Translations under genes and position numbers: made by a program
From: Rhizobium sp. CIAT894
Lineage (GTDB): Bacteria > Pseudomonadota > Alphaproteobacteria > Rhizobiales > Rhizobiaceae
Reading direction: 5' to 3'
Length of the DNA: 64,000 nt
Assembly (NCBI RefSeq): GCF_000172795.2
Contig: NZ_CP020947.1
Span: forward strand, 561,001-625,000
Notes under the pieces: generated by a model
Told to the model about the DNA's origin: nothing
The model's database searches: none
The model's input: the letters and a program-made list of their open reading frames with translations, nothing else
Shown: piece after piece, positions 32,080-42,977 of the stretch
Numbering within the stretch: the first letter of the stretch is position 1
How the letters are laid out: every line of letters starts with the position of its first letter

Positions 32080-35000
32080 TCAGATCGCCTTGGCTCCCTG
32101 CTTGTTGCGCTCGAGCAGCGCCTTGACAGTCGCGTCGGTCACCTTGCCGTCCGGCTCCTGGCCGATCGATTTCTGGAAGCTCTTGATCGCGGTCACGGTC
32201 TTTGCGCCCATTTCGCCATCCGGTGCGCCGGCGTCGAAGCCGTTATTGTTGAGGATCGCCTGGATGTTGCGGATCGCCTTCTTCATGTCGACGCTTGCCG
32301 TCTTGGGGCCCGTTCCGGCCCATTCGTCAGGAATGTCGATGGCATTGGTGCGGTGGTCGACCGGTTCCGGCTTCCAGAGATCGGCCTTGGCGCGGGCCCG
32401 TTCGAGCTGGTCGGGCTTCATGGCGTTGGCCACTTCGTCGCGCTTCTGCGCCGCATCCTTGTCGCCGGCCTTGGCAGCGATCGCAAACCATTTGTAGGAT
32501 TCTTCGAGATCCGCCGGCACCCCGTTACCCCGCGCACAGAGGATCGCCAGGTTGAACTGGCTGTCGGTGATGCCGAGGTTGGCGGCCTTGGTGAACCAGG
32601 AGGCTGCCGTCGCATAATCCTGCTGGCCGAGCGCGCCGGAGGCGTAAAGCACGGCGAGATTGTGCATGGCGCTGGCATTGCCCTGGTTTGCCGCCTGTTC
32701 GTAAAAGCCCTTCGCCTTGGCGATGTCGCGTTCGACGCCGTTGCCCTTCTCGTACATGCTGCCGAGCCGGTACTCTGCGGGTGCAAAACCCTTGTCGGCC
32801 GAAAGCTGGTACCAGCTTGCCGCCTGCTTCTGATCGACCGTCATACCGTTGCGGCCGTCCGAATAGCGCGCGCCGATCTCGAACAGCGCTAGCGGATCGC
32901 CGCCCTGCGCCGCATCGGCGAGCGATTTCGGCTGGACGGTGTCGGGAATGGCAATCGTGGCCTGCGGTGCGGATGCGCCGCCGGCCGGGGTGTTCGCAAC
33001 GAAGCCCGATGTCTCCGGTGCTGTGCCGGCCGGAGCAAATGTCGCAGCCCCTTCGCCGTCGAGCGGCGCTGCCTCGGTCAGATGGTCGCCGGCAACAGGC
33101 GGAGCTGTTTCCGGCTCAGCCCGTTCGGCGGCCGAAGGCGTGGCTTCCAATGCGGGAGTGGTCGTTTCCGCGGTGCCGGCATTCGGCTGGACGGGCGCCG
33201 CTTCAGGCAGGGCCGGCGCCGGGTTCTCCGTTACCCCCGTCAATGCCGAAACTTCCGCCGGCGGCTGCGGTGCGCGCTCGCCGCTCGTCAGTGTCCGGGC
33301 GAGCGGGAAGGCCATGATGGCGAGCAGCACGGCGCCGACCGCCAGCAGGATCGGCCGCCGGTAGCGCGAAAAGGCGCTGGTTTTGCCGGTCTTGTCCGAA
33401 GCCTTGTCGGACGTCTTGCCGGCCTTGTCGGCGGTCGCGCCCTTCTTCTCGGCCTTGACGGCTGGTTTCGGGTTGGCGTCGACTTCCATCGCCGCGGCCT
33501 GCGCTGCACGGCGGGCCGCGGCGATATAATCGGCGCGATCGGTCTCAGCGGCGGGTTTGCCGCGTGCGGCATTCTGGCTGGCGCGGACGCGCTCGAGGAT
33601 CTTCTTGACGTCAGGGGCGCCGGAACCCGGCTCGAGCAGTTCGTTTGACGCATCCGTCGGCACCACGTCGGCCGGATCGATCGACGGTGCGGGATCGATC
33701 ATCGGGCGTTCGGCGGCACGGGCTTCGGTCTTCTTGCCGGGCAGCAGCCGCTTGCCGAGGCTGGCGAGCAGGCTGACCTTGGCCGGTGCCGCCGTCGCAG
33801 CCTCCGGCGTCCTGGTCGCGGCTTCGATGGCGATCGCGCTCGTTCCGCTCATCGCGGTGGCTTGTGCGGGGACGACAGGTTCGGCTGCGACCTCGGCGGT
33901 GCGGATCACAGGAGAGGGTTTCGGCGCCGGGGCAGCGGCCGGCGTCCTGTCCATCTCGGCTTCCGCCACCATCAGCGCATAGGGATCGACATCGAAATCG
34001 ACGTCGGCCACCGGCATCTGGGCGCTCACCCGTCCGCCGCGCTCTTCCATGCCGTCGAGGCGGTCGGCGATGTGCACCAGCGTTTCGTGCAGCGCCTTGA
34101 ACGTCTTGTGGGTGCGCTCCTCGCTGTCGCGGCTGATATCCTCGAGGTGGCGCAGATCCTCGGCCAGCGCCGTCAGCGCCGACATGTCGGCGGCGGGCAC
34201 GCCGCCCTGGGCGCTGCCATTGCGCGCATAGGCTTCGACCACCGCTTCCGCCGCCTGGCGCGCCGCCTCGATGATATATTCGTCGCTGGTCGCCATATAA
34301 TCTTCGATCGCGCCCATGCGCCGGTCGAGATCGGCGGGGATCGCAGCGCTTTCGCGCGGTTCGCTCATCAGCGCCGAAAGATTGGCGATCTGGTCTTCGA
34401 GGCTCTTCAGGGCGCGCGCATCGGTCGGCGCCGCCGCGGTGCTCTCTTCCAGCCGGGCGGCGATGTCGCTCAGCCGCCCTTCGAGGCGCTGGAAGGCGAC
34501 GTCGTCGATCGCAGCGGCCGGCGCCGGCTGCTGATAGGCCATCTCGTCGATGCGCCGGGCGAGATAGTCGAGCCGCTGCGCCAGCACATCGTTGACGGCG
34601 CCGTTCTCGAGCGCGTCGATCTTGCGGGAAATATCGGAAAGCGGTCCGGTGAGGTCGGGCTGCGGCGCGGCTTTCTGCGTGCGCTCCAGGAGGTAGGAAA
34701 GATGCTCCAGCCGTTCGTCGAGCCGCGACGTCGCTTCCGCCTTGGTCAGCTCCTCGACGCGTGTCGTCAGCGCCTCCAGCCGCATCGCCAGCTCGTCGGC
34801 CGGGTTGACGCGGTTCGCCGCATCATGGCTCATCAGGTCGATCTGGTCGGCAAGCGCCGAAAGTCGGCTTTCCAGCCGCTGCATCAGCGCCGGGTCGTTG
34901 GCGGCGGCCGCCCGGCCGCTGGCCGCGATCGCCCGGCTGATCTCGTCGAGGCGCGAATCCATGGCGGCGAACTGCTCGGACATGACCCGGTCGTGCGGCT

Positions 35001-35862
35001 GGATCATATTGCCGAACTGCTCCATCGCCGTGGCGATGGCGATCAGCTTGTCTTCCAGCGCCCGCACCGCCGGGCTTTCGCCCATGCCGCCGATATGGCG
35101 CTTGATGTCGTCGAGCCGGTAGGCGAGCGAAACCAGCTCTTCCTGCAGGCCCTCGGTATCGAGCGCGGCAAGCCGGCTCTCGAAGCCGTCCCAGCGGTTT
35201 TCCATGTGGCGCAGCGAATCCTCGCGCGCCAGCCCGTCCATAAGTGAGCGAAGGTCCTCGAAATCCTCACGCAGACCGGCTGCCTCAGGGCCGCTCGCGC
35301 GGCCGGTCAGCTGGCTGATGCTCTGGGCAAGGCGGCCCATGTCGGCGCGCATGTCGTCGGCGAAACGGCCGTCTCCGGCACTTGTTTTGATCTCGCGCAA
35401 TTCGGTGCGCAGCGCGTTCATCTCGCGGGTGACGCCCTCGGAAATGTCGCGCTTCAGGTCCTGGCGCAGGTTGACGAGCGCCTGGGCGATCTCCGTCATC
35501 GTGTCGTCGCCGGCGCGGAAGGCGGGTGCGGCCAGCGGCGCGGCGGCACGCGGCGCCGGTTCACGCATCTGCGGGGCCGGCTCGCGTGTGTAGGGCCGTT
35601 CGCGGCCCGCTTCGAGGGCGCGCTGGCGCTGGCGGATTTCGGCGAGCGGATCCGGCCGCGGTTCGAGCGGCGGCCGTGCCGGGCGCGGGGCGTTGGAGCT
35701 GGCATAGGGATCGCGCTCGGCCGTTGCCGTGCGCGGCCGCTGTTCGCGCCCACTGCCCATCAGCCCTTCGATGCGTGCCTCCAGCCCTTCGATCGTGCGG
35801 TTCAGCGCATCGAGCGAGGTCCTGTCGGACTGTCGGGAAGGATTTGATCGCGATCCGTTCAT
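32080..35862 (-). CDS. podJ: Polar localization factor PodJ
   Basis: About 1260 residues. The N-terminal two thirds is cytoplasmic, with Arg/Pro-rich stretches and long coiled-coil segments (many RLEERLEHLS-like heptads). One membrane helix follows near residue 835 (RRPILLAVGAVLLAIMAFPLA). The periplasmic part has an A/P/E-rich linker, about four Sel1/TPR repeats near 980-1147 (ALFEIGARYSDG, AEYRLGSMYEKGNG, AMHNLAVLYASG, SQFNLAILCARGNG) and a C-terminal peptidoglycan-binding domain (NIQAILNNNGFDAG, TAIKSFQKSIG). PodJ organises the old pole and cell division asymmetry in Caulobacter, Agrobacterium and Sinorhizobium. The start is taken at MNGSRSNPSRQSDR; an in-frame ATG 32 codons upstream (35958) is an alternative. 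Confidence 0.92.
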   Translation of the reverse strand: MNGSRSNPSRQSDRTSLDALNRTIEGLEARIEGLMGSGREQRPRTATAERDPYASSNAPRPARPPLEPRPDPLAEIRQRQRALEAGRERPYTREPAPQMREPAPRAAAPLAAPAFRAGDDTMTEIAQALVNLRQDLKRDISEGVTREMNALRTELREIKTSAGDGRFADDMRADMGRLAQSISQLTGRASGPEAAGLREDFEDLRSLMDGLAREDSLRHMENRWDGFESRLAALDTEGLQEELVSLAYRLDDIKRHIGGMGESPAVRALEDKLIAIATAMEQFGNMIQPHDRVMSEQFAAMDSRLDEISRAIAASGRAAAANDPALMQRLESRLSALADQIDLMSHDAANRVNPADELAMRLEALTTRVEELTKAEATSRLDERLEHLSYLLERTQKAAPQPDLTGPLSDISRKIDALENGAVNDVLAQRLDYLARRIDEMAYQQPAPAAAIDDVAFQRLEGRLSDIAARLEESTAAAPTDARALKSLEDQIANLSALMSEPRESAAIPADLDRRMGAIEDYMATSDEYIIEAARQAAEAVVEAYARNGSAQGGVPAADMSALTALAEDLRHLEDISRDSEERTHKTFKALHETLVHIADRLDGMEERGGRVSAQMPVADVDFDVDPYALMVAEAEMDRTPAAAPAPKPSPVIRTAEVAAEPVVPAQATAMSGTSAIAIEAATRTPEAATAAPAKVSLLASLGKRLLPGKKTEARAAERPMIDPAPSIDPADVVPTDASNELLEPGSGAPDVKKILERVRASQNAARGKPAAETDRADYIAAARRAAQAAAMEVDANPKPAVKAEKKGATADKAGKTSDKASDKTGKTSAFSRYRRPILLAVGAVLLAIMAFPLARTLTSGERAPQPPAEVSALTGVTENPAPALPEAAPVQPNAGTAETTTPALEATPSAAERAEPETAPPVAGDHLTEAAPLDGEGAATFAPAGTAPETSGFVANTPAGGASAPQATIAIPDTVQPKSLADAAQGGDPLALFEIGARYSDGRNGMTVDQKQAASWYQLSADKGFAPAEYRLGSMYEKGNGVERDIAKAKGFYEQAANQGNASAMHNLAVLYASGALGQQDYATAASWFTKAANLGITDSQFNLAILCARGNGVPADLEESYKWFAIAAKAGDKDAAQKRDEVANAMKPDQLERARAKADLWKPEPVDHRTNAIDIPDEWAGTGPKTASVDMKKAIRNIQAILNNNGFDAGAPDGEMGAKTVTAIKSFQKSIGQEPDGKVTDATVKALLERNKQGAKAI

Positions 35863-36185
35863 CTTCTTGCTCGCTTCGACTGCTCGATCTCTCGTCAGAG
35901 CTCGATCCTTGGCTTTTCCCTCTGCTGCCGCGGCTTTGCCGCGGAGCACATCATTCATGAGAAGGTAGTCAATTAGACTTTCCTCAAGCTGAACGATGTA
36001 GCGGCATCCTTAGAAACGCGAGACTGGAGTAAGGAATGCGGATTGCTACTGCTCAATCCGCACCTTTCACGAAACGTGGTAAACAAGCCGTTAATATCGA
36101 TGAGAATTTTTTAACGTTTATGTTCGAAAGGCCGCTTTTGGCGGCAATTGCTACTGAATTCGTCAGATCGGACGGCCGCCACGGC
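35863..36185. promoter_or_regulatory. podJ upstream region with a CtrA-like box
   Basis: This AT-richer 320-bp interval contains no gene beyond a possible podJ N-terminal extension. On the podJ strand TTAA-N7-TTTA (36080-36094) differs at one base from the CtrA consensus TTAA-N7-TTAA. A hairpin-like GGCCGC-TTTT-GGCGGC-type segment lies at 36131-36145. Confidence 0.45.
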
Positions 36186-36551
36186 TCAGGCCGGCCGGGG
36201 ATATTGCAGCTCGATCTTCACGCCTTCGGGGCCGTAAACGAAGACCTGGCCGAGGTCGGTGTCGGGAATATCGTAATATTCGTAGCGGTAGCCGCTGGCC
36301 TTGATGCGCTCCAGCGCCGGCCCGAATTCATAAAGGCTGAAGGCGACATGGTTGAAAATGCCAGGCGGAAAATCGGTGCTGCGCGATGTCAGGCTGAGAT
36401 GGATCACCGGCAGTCCGTCGAGATAGAGCCAGTGACCGGGCGAGGCGAAAGGTGGGCGATAGCCTTCCTTGACGCCGAGCAGGGTTTCGAAAAAACCGAT
36501 CATGACAGGCGCATCGCGGGTTTCGATGGTGACGTGATCCAGGCGCGGCAT
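36186..36551 (-). CDS. Glyoxalase/VOC superfamily protein
   Basis: 121-residue single VOC domain: MPRLDHVTIETRDAPVMIGFF opens the first module with a metal-type His, GHWLYLDGLPVIHLSL gives the second His, and FNHVAFSLYEFGP and VFVYGPEGVKIELQYP give the third and the Glu ligand. Substrate unknown; similar proteins include fosfomycin-resistance-like and dioxygenase-like members. It lies alone between podJ and the glycosylase gene, on the same strand as both. Confidence 0.88.
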   Translation of the reverse strand: MPRLDHVTIETRDAPVMIGFFETLLGVKEGYRPPFASPGHWLYLDGLPVIHLSLTSRSTDFPPGIFNHVAFSLYEFGPALERIKASGYRYEYYDIPDTDLGQVFVYGPEGVKIELQYPRPA

Positions 36552-36675
36552 CGGTATCCTCCCAGCCAGCGTTGACGGTAAAGTCTAGCTTGTACGAACC
36601 CGCCGCGAAAGTTGCTTCGTCAGCATGCAGCGGAGCTCAAAAGTTCTCCGCCCCCGGCTGCCGCCTCGGACGAAT

Positions 36676-37365
36676 TCAGTGCGGCTCTCCCGCATCGATC
36701 GAATAGGCGCTGATGCGCGAGAGATGGATGAAGGACAGGCCGGTCTCCTCCGCCCAGTCGTTGAAGGCCTGCTGGATCAGCGGCTGGTCCTTCTTCGCCG
36801 TGCCGGCGGCAGACAGCGGCACGCCGGCCGATCTCAGGCAGGCGAGCACATCCATGGTGGCGACGAAGCTGTCGCGGCCGATGCCCCGCAGGAAATATTG
36901 CCCGGTCATGCCGCCGAGCCGGTTGCCGCGTTTGCTCAACAGCTCGAGAAGGCCGATCTGGTCCTCGCGCGGCCAGTCTGCGAAGAAGGCGCCGGCGCTG
37001 CCGTGTTCTCTCGCCAGCTCCCTGATGAAGGCGGCATTGGCGCGAACCGACATGATCTTTGCGCCGTTGCGTATGATCCGTTCATCCGAGGTCAGCTCAT
37101 GCCAGTAGTCGTCGGGTGCGATATTCAGCATTGCCGGATCGAAACCGGAAAAGGCCGCCTCGAAACCCGGCCACTTCGCATCGATCACCTTCTGGACGAA
37201 GCCGCTATAGAAGATGCGCCGGGTCATGTCCGCCAGAATGCGGTCGTCGGGCATGGCGCGCAGCCGGTCGTGATCCGGCCGGTGTTTCTCCAGCAATGCC
37301 TGCAGCGCCGCCGCGCCGCCTTTTCGCTGCTCCGCACGCTGCCTGATCGTCTCGAAACTGATCAT
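36676..37365 (-). CDS. DNA-3-methyladenine glycosylase I-like protein
   Basis: About 229 residues, all-alpha HhH-glycosylase-type protein related to Tag: TRRIFYSGFVQKVIDAKWPGFEAAFSGFDP, then IIRNGAKIMSVRANAAFI and the hairpin-like LSKRGNRLGGMTGQYFLRGIG followed by DVLACLRSAGVPLS. The zinc ligands of E. coli Tag are not evident, so substrate range could differ. The start at MISFETIRQRAEQ is set by AGGAGG nine bases upstream; the in-frame upstream stretch lacks similarity. Confidence 0.8.
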   Translation of the reverse strand: MISFETIRQRAEQRKGGAAALQALLEKHRPDHDRLRAMPDDRILADMTRRIFYSGFVQKVIDAKWPGFEAAFSGFDPAMLNIAPDDYWHELTSDERIIRNGAKIMSVRANAAFIRELAREHGSAGAFFADWPREDQIGLLELLSKRGNRLGGMTGQYFLRGIGRDSFVATMDVLACLRSAGVPLSAAGTAKKDQPLIQQAFNDWAEETGLSFIHLSRISAYSIDAGEPH

Positions 37366-37535
37366 CCCGCCGGTCCTCCTCTGGCATTCCCGAATTGCGG
37401 GTTGAACGATGCTTTCGCTTATACGCCGTTCCCAGATGGACAAGGAAGGGGAGATGACGTCTCTTCCTGGCGTTTCATGGCTGGTGGATTCGTGCCTTGC
37501 AATTTTTTCATGAAAAGGAGGCAAAGGTGCAGATT

Positions 37536-37557
37536 TTGACGTTTACGCAAACGTCAA
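37536..37557. promoter_or_regulatory. Palindromic operator of the beta-oxidation operon
   Basis: A perfect inverted repeat TTGACGTTT-N4-AAACGTCAA lies 65 bases before the acyl-CoA dehydrogenase start. Its left half coincides with a -35-like TTGACG, and TATTTT follows at -10 distance, so a bound repressor would block the promoter. The half-site TTGACGT resembles sites of MerR-type LiuR regulators of acyl-CoA catabolism; that link is an inference. Confidence 0.65.
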
Positions 37558-37621
37558 TATTTTGTAAGACAGTGCCCGAGGCCGGCGCGATCCGGTCAAC
37601 CGAATGGGAGGAATTTGCAAG

Positions 37622-39418
37622 ATGCCAGTCTACAAGGCCCCGGTCACCGATACGCTCTTCGTCCTGAACGACGTGCTGGGCCTCGAACGCTACAACAATC
37701 TTCCCGGTTTTGCCGATGCGACGCCCGATCTGATCGAGGCAATCCTCGGCGAGGCGGCCAAGGTGGCCGAGGAAGCGCTCTTCCCGCTGAATTATCCCGG
37801 CGATCAGCAAGGCTGCACGCGCCACGACGATGCCAGCGTCTCGACTCCGAAGGGCTTCAAGGAAGCCTATAAAGCCTATCGCGATGGCGGCTGGATCGGC
37901 CTTGCGGTGCCGGAGGAATTCGGCGGCCAGGGGCTTCCCTATACGCTGCATACCGCTGTCGGCGAATATACCTCGGCCGCCAACATGTCGCTGATGATGT
38001 ATCCCGGCCTGACGCAGGGCGCGATCGCCGCGATCCTCGTCCACGGCACCGACGAGCAGAAGAGCATCTATCTGCCGAAGATGGTCGACGGCTCCTGGTC
38101 CGGCACCATGAACCTGACCGAGCCCCATTGCGGTACCGATCTCGGCATGCTGCGCACCAAGGCTGTGCCGCAGGCCGACGGCAGCTACAAGATATCGGGC
38201 CAGAAGATTTTCATCTCCGCCGGCGAACACGACCTGGCCGACAATATCGTCCATCTGGTGCTCGCCCGCATCGAAGGCGCGCCCGAGGGGACCAAGGGCA
38301 TTTCGCTGTTCATCGTTCCGAAATTCCTCGTCGGCAAGGACGGTGCGCCCGGCGCCCGCAACGCCGTCTCCTGCGGCGCGATCGAACACAAGATGGGCAT
38401 TCACGCCAACGCCACCTGCGTCATGAATTACGACGAGGCGACCGGCTTCCTGATCGGCGCCGAAAACCGCGGCCTCAACGCCATGTTCGTGATGATGAAC
38501 GAGGCCCGCCTGATGGTCGGCCTGCAGGGCATCGCCATTTCCGAGGTCGCCTATCAGAACGCCGCCGCCTACGCCCGCGACCGCATCCAGGGCCGCTCGC
38601 TGTCCGGCGTCAAGGCGCCTGATAAGAAGGCCGATCCGATCATCGTCCATCCGGATATCCGCCGCACGCTGATGACCATCCGTGCCTTCAACGAGGCCGG
38701 CCGCGCCTTCCTGCTGTGGACGGCGCTGAAATCCGATATCGCCCACCGGGCCACCGACGACAAGGAGCGCCAGACGGCCGACGATATTCTCGGCCTCGTC
38801 ACCCCGATCCTCAAGGGCGTGATGACCGACAAGGGCTTCGATCACGCCGTCATGGCCCAGCAGGTCTTCGGCGGCCACGGCTATATCGAAGAACACGGCA
38901 TGAGCCAGTATGTGCGCGATGCCCGCATCGCCATGATCTATGAAGGCGCCAACGGCATTCAGGCGCTCGATCTCGTCGGCCGCAAGCTCGCCTTGAACGG
39001 TGGCCGCGCCGCCATGGCGCTGTTCAAGGAGATCGGCGATTTCTGCGAGGAGAACCGCGGCAATGAAAAGCTTTCCTTCTTCACCAAGCATCTGAAGAAG
39101 GGCTTGAACGACATCCAGGGCGCGACCATGTGGTTCATGCAGAACGCCATGGCCAAGCCCGACAATGCCGGCGCCGGCTCGACCGACTACATGCACCTCT
39201 TCGGCCTCGTCGTTCTCGGCTATATGTGGGCGAAGATGGCCAAAGCTGCCGAGGACGGGCTTGCATCGGGTGACGCCGCCCGCGAGGATTACCTGAAGAA
39301 CAAGCTGATCACGGCGAAATTCTTCATGGAGCGCATCATGCCGGAAACCGCGCTGCGCAAGATCCGCATCGAAGCCGGCGCCGACACGATGATGGAGCTG
39401 GCCGCCGAAGCGTTTTGA
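37622..39418 (+). CDS. Acyl-CoA dehydrogenase (long, C-terminal-domain type)
   Basis: 598 residues, longer than the 380-residue classical enzymes and matching the large group with an extra C-terminal domain (FadE-like/DmdC-like). FAD/acyl-CoA motifs are [35 protein letters not shown] and the region [19 protein letters not shown] with the catalytic-base glutamate. It catalyses the first, FAD-dependent step of beta-oxidation; chain length is not evident. GGAGGAATTTGCAAG is an excellent ribosome site. First gene of a three-gene operon with thiolase and a bifunctional hydratase/dehydrogenase, under a palindromic operator. Confidence 0.94.
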   Translation: MPVYKAPVTDTLFVLNDVLGLERYNNLPGFADATPDLIEAILGEAAKVAEEALFPLNYPGDQQGCTRHDDASVSTPKGFKEAYKAYRDGGWIGLAVPEEFGGQGLPYTLHTAVGEYTSAANMSLMMYPGLTQGAIAAILVHGTDEQKSIYLPKMVDGSWSGTMNLTEPHCGTDLGMLRTKAVPQADGSYKISGQKIFISAGEHDLADNIVHLVLARIEGAPEGTKGISLFIVPKFLVGKDGAPGARNAVSCGAIEHKMGIHANATCVMNYDEATGFLIGAENRGLNAMFVMMNEARLMVGLQGIAISEVAYQNAAAYARDRIQGRSLSGVKAPDKKADPIIVHPDIRRTLMTIRAFNEAGRAFLLWTALKSDIAHRATDDKERQTADDILGLVTPILKGVMTDKGFDHAVMAQQVFGGHGYIEEHGMSQYVRDARIAMIYEGANGIQALDLVGRKLALNGGRAAMALFKEIGDFCEENRGNEKLSFFTKHLKKGLNDIQGATMWFMQNAMAKPDNAGAGSTDYMHLFGLVVLGYMWAKMAKAAEDGLASGDAAREDYLKNKLITAKFFMERIMPETALRKIRIEAGADTMMELAAEAF

Positions 39419-39420
39419 GC

Positions 39421-39480
39421 CATTTCTCCCTCCGCCTTGTGGGGAGGGTTGGGGAGGGGTCTTTCCCCTCCCTCCAAGAT
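39421..39480. repeat. Intercistronic G/C hairpin repeat
   Basis: Between the dehydrogenase and thiolase genes, GGGGAGGGG (39451-39459) faces CCCCTCCC (39465-39472) across TCTTT, inside a purine/pyrimidine-skewed REP-like stretch. It may alter mRNA stability between the cistrons. Confidence 0.5.
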
Positions 39481-39517
39481 TTGAGGCAAGATAGATTGCC
39501 GCCAGGGAGATGAGACT

Positions 39518-40726
39518 ATGACCGAGGTTTTCATTTACGATCACGTCCGCACGCCGCGCGGCCGCGGCAAGAAGGACGGCGCCCTGCATGAGGTGCCCTC
39601 CGTCCGCCTGGCGGCGAAGACGCTGGAAGCGATCCGCGACCGCAACGGGCTCGACACCAAAACCGTCGACGACATCATCATGGGCTGCGTCGATCCGGTC
39701 ATGGATGCCGGCGCCGTCATCCCGAAGGCCGCCGCCTTCGAAGCCGGTTACTCCACCCGGGCGCCGGGCATGCAGATTTCCAGATTCTGCGCCTCCGGCC
39801 TCGACGCCGTCAATTTCGGCGCCGGCAAGATCGCCCAGGGCGCCGACGACATCGTCATCGCAGGCGGGGTGGAAAGCATGTCCCGCGTCGGCTTGGGCAT
39901 GTCGGGCGGCGCCTGGTTCATGGACCCTTCGGTGAATTTTCCGGCCTATTTCATGCCGCAGGGCGTCTCGGCCGATCTCATCGCCACCAAATACGGTTTC
40001 TCCAGAACCGATGTGGACGCCTATGCCGTCGAGAGCCAGAAGCGCGCCGCCAACGCCTGGGAAAACGGCTGGTTCGACAAGTCGGTCGTCCCGGTCAAGG
40101 ACCAGAACGGCCTGACGATCCTGGCAACGGACGAGCATATGCGTCCGGGCACAGACATGCAGGCGCTCGCCTCGCTCAATGCTTCCTTCCAGATGCCCGG
40201 CGAGATGGGCGGCTTCGAGGCCGTCGGCATCCAGGCCCATCCGGAGATCGAGCGGATCAACTATGTCCATCATGCCGGCAATTCCTCCGGCATCGTCGAC
40301 GGCGCCGGCGTCGTCCTGCTCGGCTCCAAGGCCGGCGGTGAAAGCATGGGGCTGAAGCCGCGCGCCCGCATCAAGGCTTTCGCCAATATCGGTTCCGATC
40401 CGGCTCTGATGCTGACCGGCCCGGTCGACGTCACCGAGAAGTTGCTGAAACGCACCGGCATGAGCCTCTCCGACATCGACCTCTTCGAGCTGAACGAAGC
40501 CTTCGCTGCCGTGGTGCTGCGCTACATGCAGGCCTTCGACATCGGCCACGACAGGATCAACGTCAATGGCGGCGCCATCGCCATGGGCCATCCGCTCGGC
40601 GCCACCGGCGCGATGATCCTCGGCACGGTGCTGGACGAGCTCGAACGCCGCGACTTGAACACCGCGCTGGTGACGCTCTGCATCGGCGCCGGCATGGGCA
40701 CGGCGACGGTTATCGAACGCGTTTGA
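39518..40726 (+). CDS. Acetyl-CoA acyltransferase (thiolase, FadA-type)
   Basis: 402 residues. Thiolase active-site features are complete: nucleophile Cys in [12 protein letters not shown] near residue 92, NEAFA in [11 protein letters not shown], His in [16 protein letters not shown] and the second Cys in TLCIGAGMG near the end. It performs the last thiolytic step of beta-oxidation. GGGAG lies upstream of the ATG. The order (dehydrogenase, thiolase, hydratase/dehydrogenase) and short gaps support a fatty-acid oxidation operon. A biosynthetic acetoacetyl-CoA role is less likely in this context. Confidence 0.94.
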   Translation: MTEVFIYDHVRTPRGRGKKDGALHEVPSVRLAAKTLEAIRDRNGLDTKTVDDIIMGCVDPVMDAGAVIPKAAAFEAGYSTRAPGMQISRFCASGLDAVNFGAGKIAQGADDIVIAGGVESMSRVGLGMSGGAWFMDPSVNFPAYFMPQGVSADLIATKYGFSRTDVDAYAVESQKRAANAWENGWFDKSVVPVKDQNGLTILATDEHMRPGTDMQALASLNASFQMPGEMGGFEAVGIQAHPEIERINYVHHAGNSSGIVDGAGVVLLGSKAGGESMGLKPRARIKAFANIGSDPALMLTGPVDVTEKLLKRTGMSLSDIDLFELNEAFAAVVLRYMQAFDIGHDRINVNGGAIAMGHPLGATGAMILGTVLDELERRDLNTALVTLCIGAGMGTATVIERV

Positions 40727-40760
40727 TCCGCAAGAGAATTCAGGGAGAGGAATTCCCAAG

Positions 40761-42977
40761 ATGAGCACCTACACCAATTTCACGCTCGAAACCGACGCCG
40801 ACGGCATCGCTCTTATCACCTGGGACATGCCCGGCAAGTCGATGAACGTCTTCACATCAGAGGTGATGGCCGAACTCGACGCCATCATCGATGCGACCAC
40901 TGCCGACGCAGCGATCAAGGGCATCGTCTTCACATCAGGCAAATCCTCCTTCTCCGGCGGCGCCGATCTGTCGATGATCAAGTCGATGTTCAGCTCCTAT
41001 CAGGAGGAGAAGGCAAAGAGCCCGGAAAAGGCGGTGCAGACCCTCTTCGGTCTGGTCGGCCGCATGTCCGGCCTGTTCCGCAAGCTGGAAACTTCGGGCA
41101 AGCCCTGGGTGTCGGCGATTAACGGCACCTGCATGGGCGGCGCTTTCGAACTGTCGCTCGCCTGCCATGGCCGCGTCGCCTCCAATGCCAAGAGCGTCAA
41201 GATCGCGCTGCCCGAGGTCAAGGTCGGCATCTTCCCGGGCGCCGGCGGCACCCAGCGCGTGCCGCGCCTCGCCAATGCCCAGGATGCGTTGCAGATGATG
41301 ACCACAGGCCAGTCGCTGACCGGCTCGCGCGCCAAGGCAATGAACCTCGTGCATCAGGTGGTCGAGCCGGATCAACTGATCCCCGCCGCCAAGCAGATGA
41401 TCAAGGATGGCCTGAAGCCGGTCGCGCCCTGGGACGAGAAGGGCTTCAAGGCGCCCGGCGGTGGCATCTGGACGCCGGCCTCCGCCCAGCTCTGGCCGGC
41501 CGCCCCCGCGATCCTGCGCCGCGAAACTTCAGGCAATTATCCCGCCGCGCTCGCCATCCTGAAATGCGTTTATGAAGGCCTGCAGGTGCCGTTCGACACC
41601 GGCCTGAAGATCGAGCAGCGTTATTTCACCGAGGTGCTGCAGACCCGCGAAGCCTTCTCGATGATCCGCTCGCTGTTCATCTCGATGCAGGAACTCGGCA
41701 AGGGCGCCCGCCGCCCGGCCGGCCAGTCCAAGACCGAGCTGAAGCATGTCGGCGTCGTCGGCGCCGGCTTCATGGGCGCCTCGATCGCCTATGTTACCGC
41801 CGCCGCGGGCATTCCCGTGACGCTGATCGACCGTGACATGGACGCGGCCGCCAAGGGCAAGGCCGTCTCCGAAGGGTTGGTCAAGGATGCTATCGGTAAG
41901 GGACGGCTAACGCAGGATGACGCGGCGGCATTGCTGTCGCGCATCACGCCTTCGGCGGACTACGCCGCCCTCGCCACTGCCGATCTCGTCATCGAGGCGG
42001 TGTTCGAGGACCGCGAAGTGAAGAAAGCGGTCATCGAAGCGGTCGAGGCCGTGCTGCCGGAAGGCGCGATCTTTGCCTCCAATACCTCGACCCTGCCGAT
42101 CTCGGGTCTTGCGAAGAATTCCAAACGCCCGGCCGATTTCATCGGCATCCACTTCTTCTCGCCTGTCGAAAAGATGATGCTGACCGAGGTCATCCTCGGA
42201 AGCGAAACCGGCGACAAGGCGCTGGCCGTCGCTCTCGATTATGTCGCGGCGATCAAGAAGACGCCGATCGTCGTCAACGACACTCGCGGCTTCTTCGTCA
42301 ATCGCTGCGTGCTGCGTTACATGTCGGAAAGCTATGACATGCTGATCGAGGGCGTGCCGCCGGTGATGATCGAAAATGCCGCCAAGATGGCCGGCATGCC
42401 GGTGGGACCGCTGGCGTTGAACGACGAGGTCGCCATCGATCTGTCGCTGAAGATCCTCAAGGCGACGGTCGCCGATCTCGGCGAGAAGGCTATCGACCCC
42501 AGGCATATGGAGTTGATCTCCCGCATGGTCGAAAAGGAAGGCCGCTTCGGACGCAAGAATTCCAAGGGCTTTTACGACTATCCGCCGAAGCCGGCAAAGA
42601 AGTCCCTCTGGCCCGATCTCAAGAACTTCTACCCGCAGAAGAAGGCCGACGAGGTCGACGTCACCGTGCTCAAGCAACGCTTCCTCGTCACCATCGCACT
42701 TGAAGCCGCCCGCACCGTCGAGGAAAGCATCGTCACCGATCCGCGCGAAGCCGACGTCGGCTCGATCCTCGGCTTTGGCTTCGCGCCCTATACCGGCGGA
42801 GCGCTCTCCTATATCGACGGCATGGGAGTAAAGGCTTTCGTGGAACTGGCTGAAAAGTTAGCCGGAACTTACGGAAAGCATTTCGAGCCGACGCCGCTGC
42901 TGAAGGACATGGCCGCCAAGGGCGAGACGTTTTATGGGCGGTTCGATCCCTATGTGAAGGTCGGGAAGGCGGCCTAA
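40761..42977 (+). CDS. Bifunctional enoyl-CoA hydratase / 3-hydroxyacyl-CoA dehydrogenase (FadB/FadJ-type)
   Basis: 738 residues. The N-terminal hydratase (1-190) has the oxyanion/active-site stretches [30 protein letters not shown] and [17 protein letters not shown] with both glutamates. The NAD domain starts near 325 with [21 protein letters not shown] and continues with [11 protein letters not shown] and [13 protein letters not shown] (His-Glu pair region). The C-terminal dehydrogenase domains contain [10 protein letters not shown]. It converts enoyl-CoA to 3-ketoacyl-CoA for the upstream thiolase. The TAA stop is the first three bases of a RIME-like repeat, so the 3' end may have been reset by that element. 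Confidence 0.95.
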   Translation: MSTYTNFTLETDADGIALITWDMPGKSMNVFTSEVMAELDAIIDATTADAAIKGIVFTSGKSSFSGGADLSMIKSMFSSYQEEKAKSPEKAVQTLFGLVGRMSGLFRKLETSGKPWVSAINGTCMGGAFELSLACHGRVASNAKSVKIALPEVKVGIFPGAGGTQRVPRLANAQDALQMMTTGQSLTGSRAKAMNLVHQVVEPDQLIPAAKQMIKDGLKPVAPWDEKGFKAPGGGIWTPASAQLWPAAPAILRRETSGNYPAALAILKCVYEGLQVPFDTGLKIEQRYFTEVLQTREAFSMIRSLFISMQELGKGARRPAGQSKTELKHVGVVGAGFMGASIAYVTAAAGIPVTLIDRDMDAAAKGKAVSEGLVKDAIGKGRLTQDDAAALLSRITPSADYAALATADLVIEAVFEDREVKKAVIEAVEAVLPEGAIFASNTSTLPISGLAKNSKRPADFIGIHFFSPVEKMMLTEVILGSETGDKALAVALDYVAAIKKTPIVVNDTRGFFVNRCVLRYMSESYDMLIEGVPPVMIENAAKMAGMPVGPLALNDEVAIDLSLKILKATVADLGEKAIDPRHMELISRMVEKEGRFGRKNSKGFYDYPPKPAKKSLWPDLKNFYPQKKADEVDVTVLKQRFLVTIALEAARTVEESIVTDPREADVGSILGFGFAPYTGGALSYIDGMGVKAFVELAEKLAGTYGKHFEPTPLLKDMAAKGETFYGRFDPYVKVGKAA

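Noticed and set aside
37508..40768. A 1086-codon minus-strand frame opposite the acyl-CoA dehydrogenase and thiolase genes
   Set aside because: It spans two real genes and their gap and is composed of shadow-like HAG/DD/RR-rich sequence. No ribosome site and no recognisable family.
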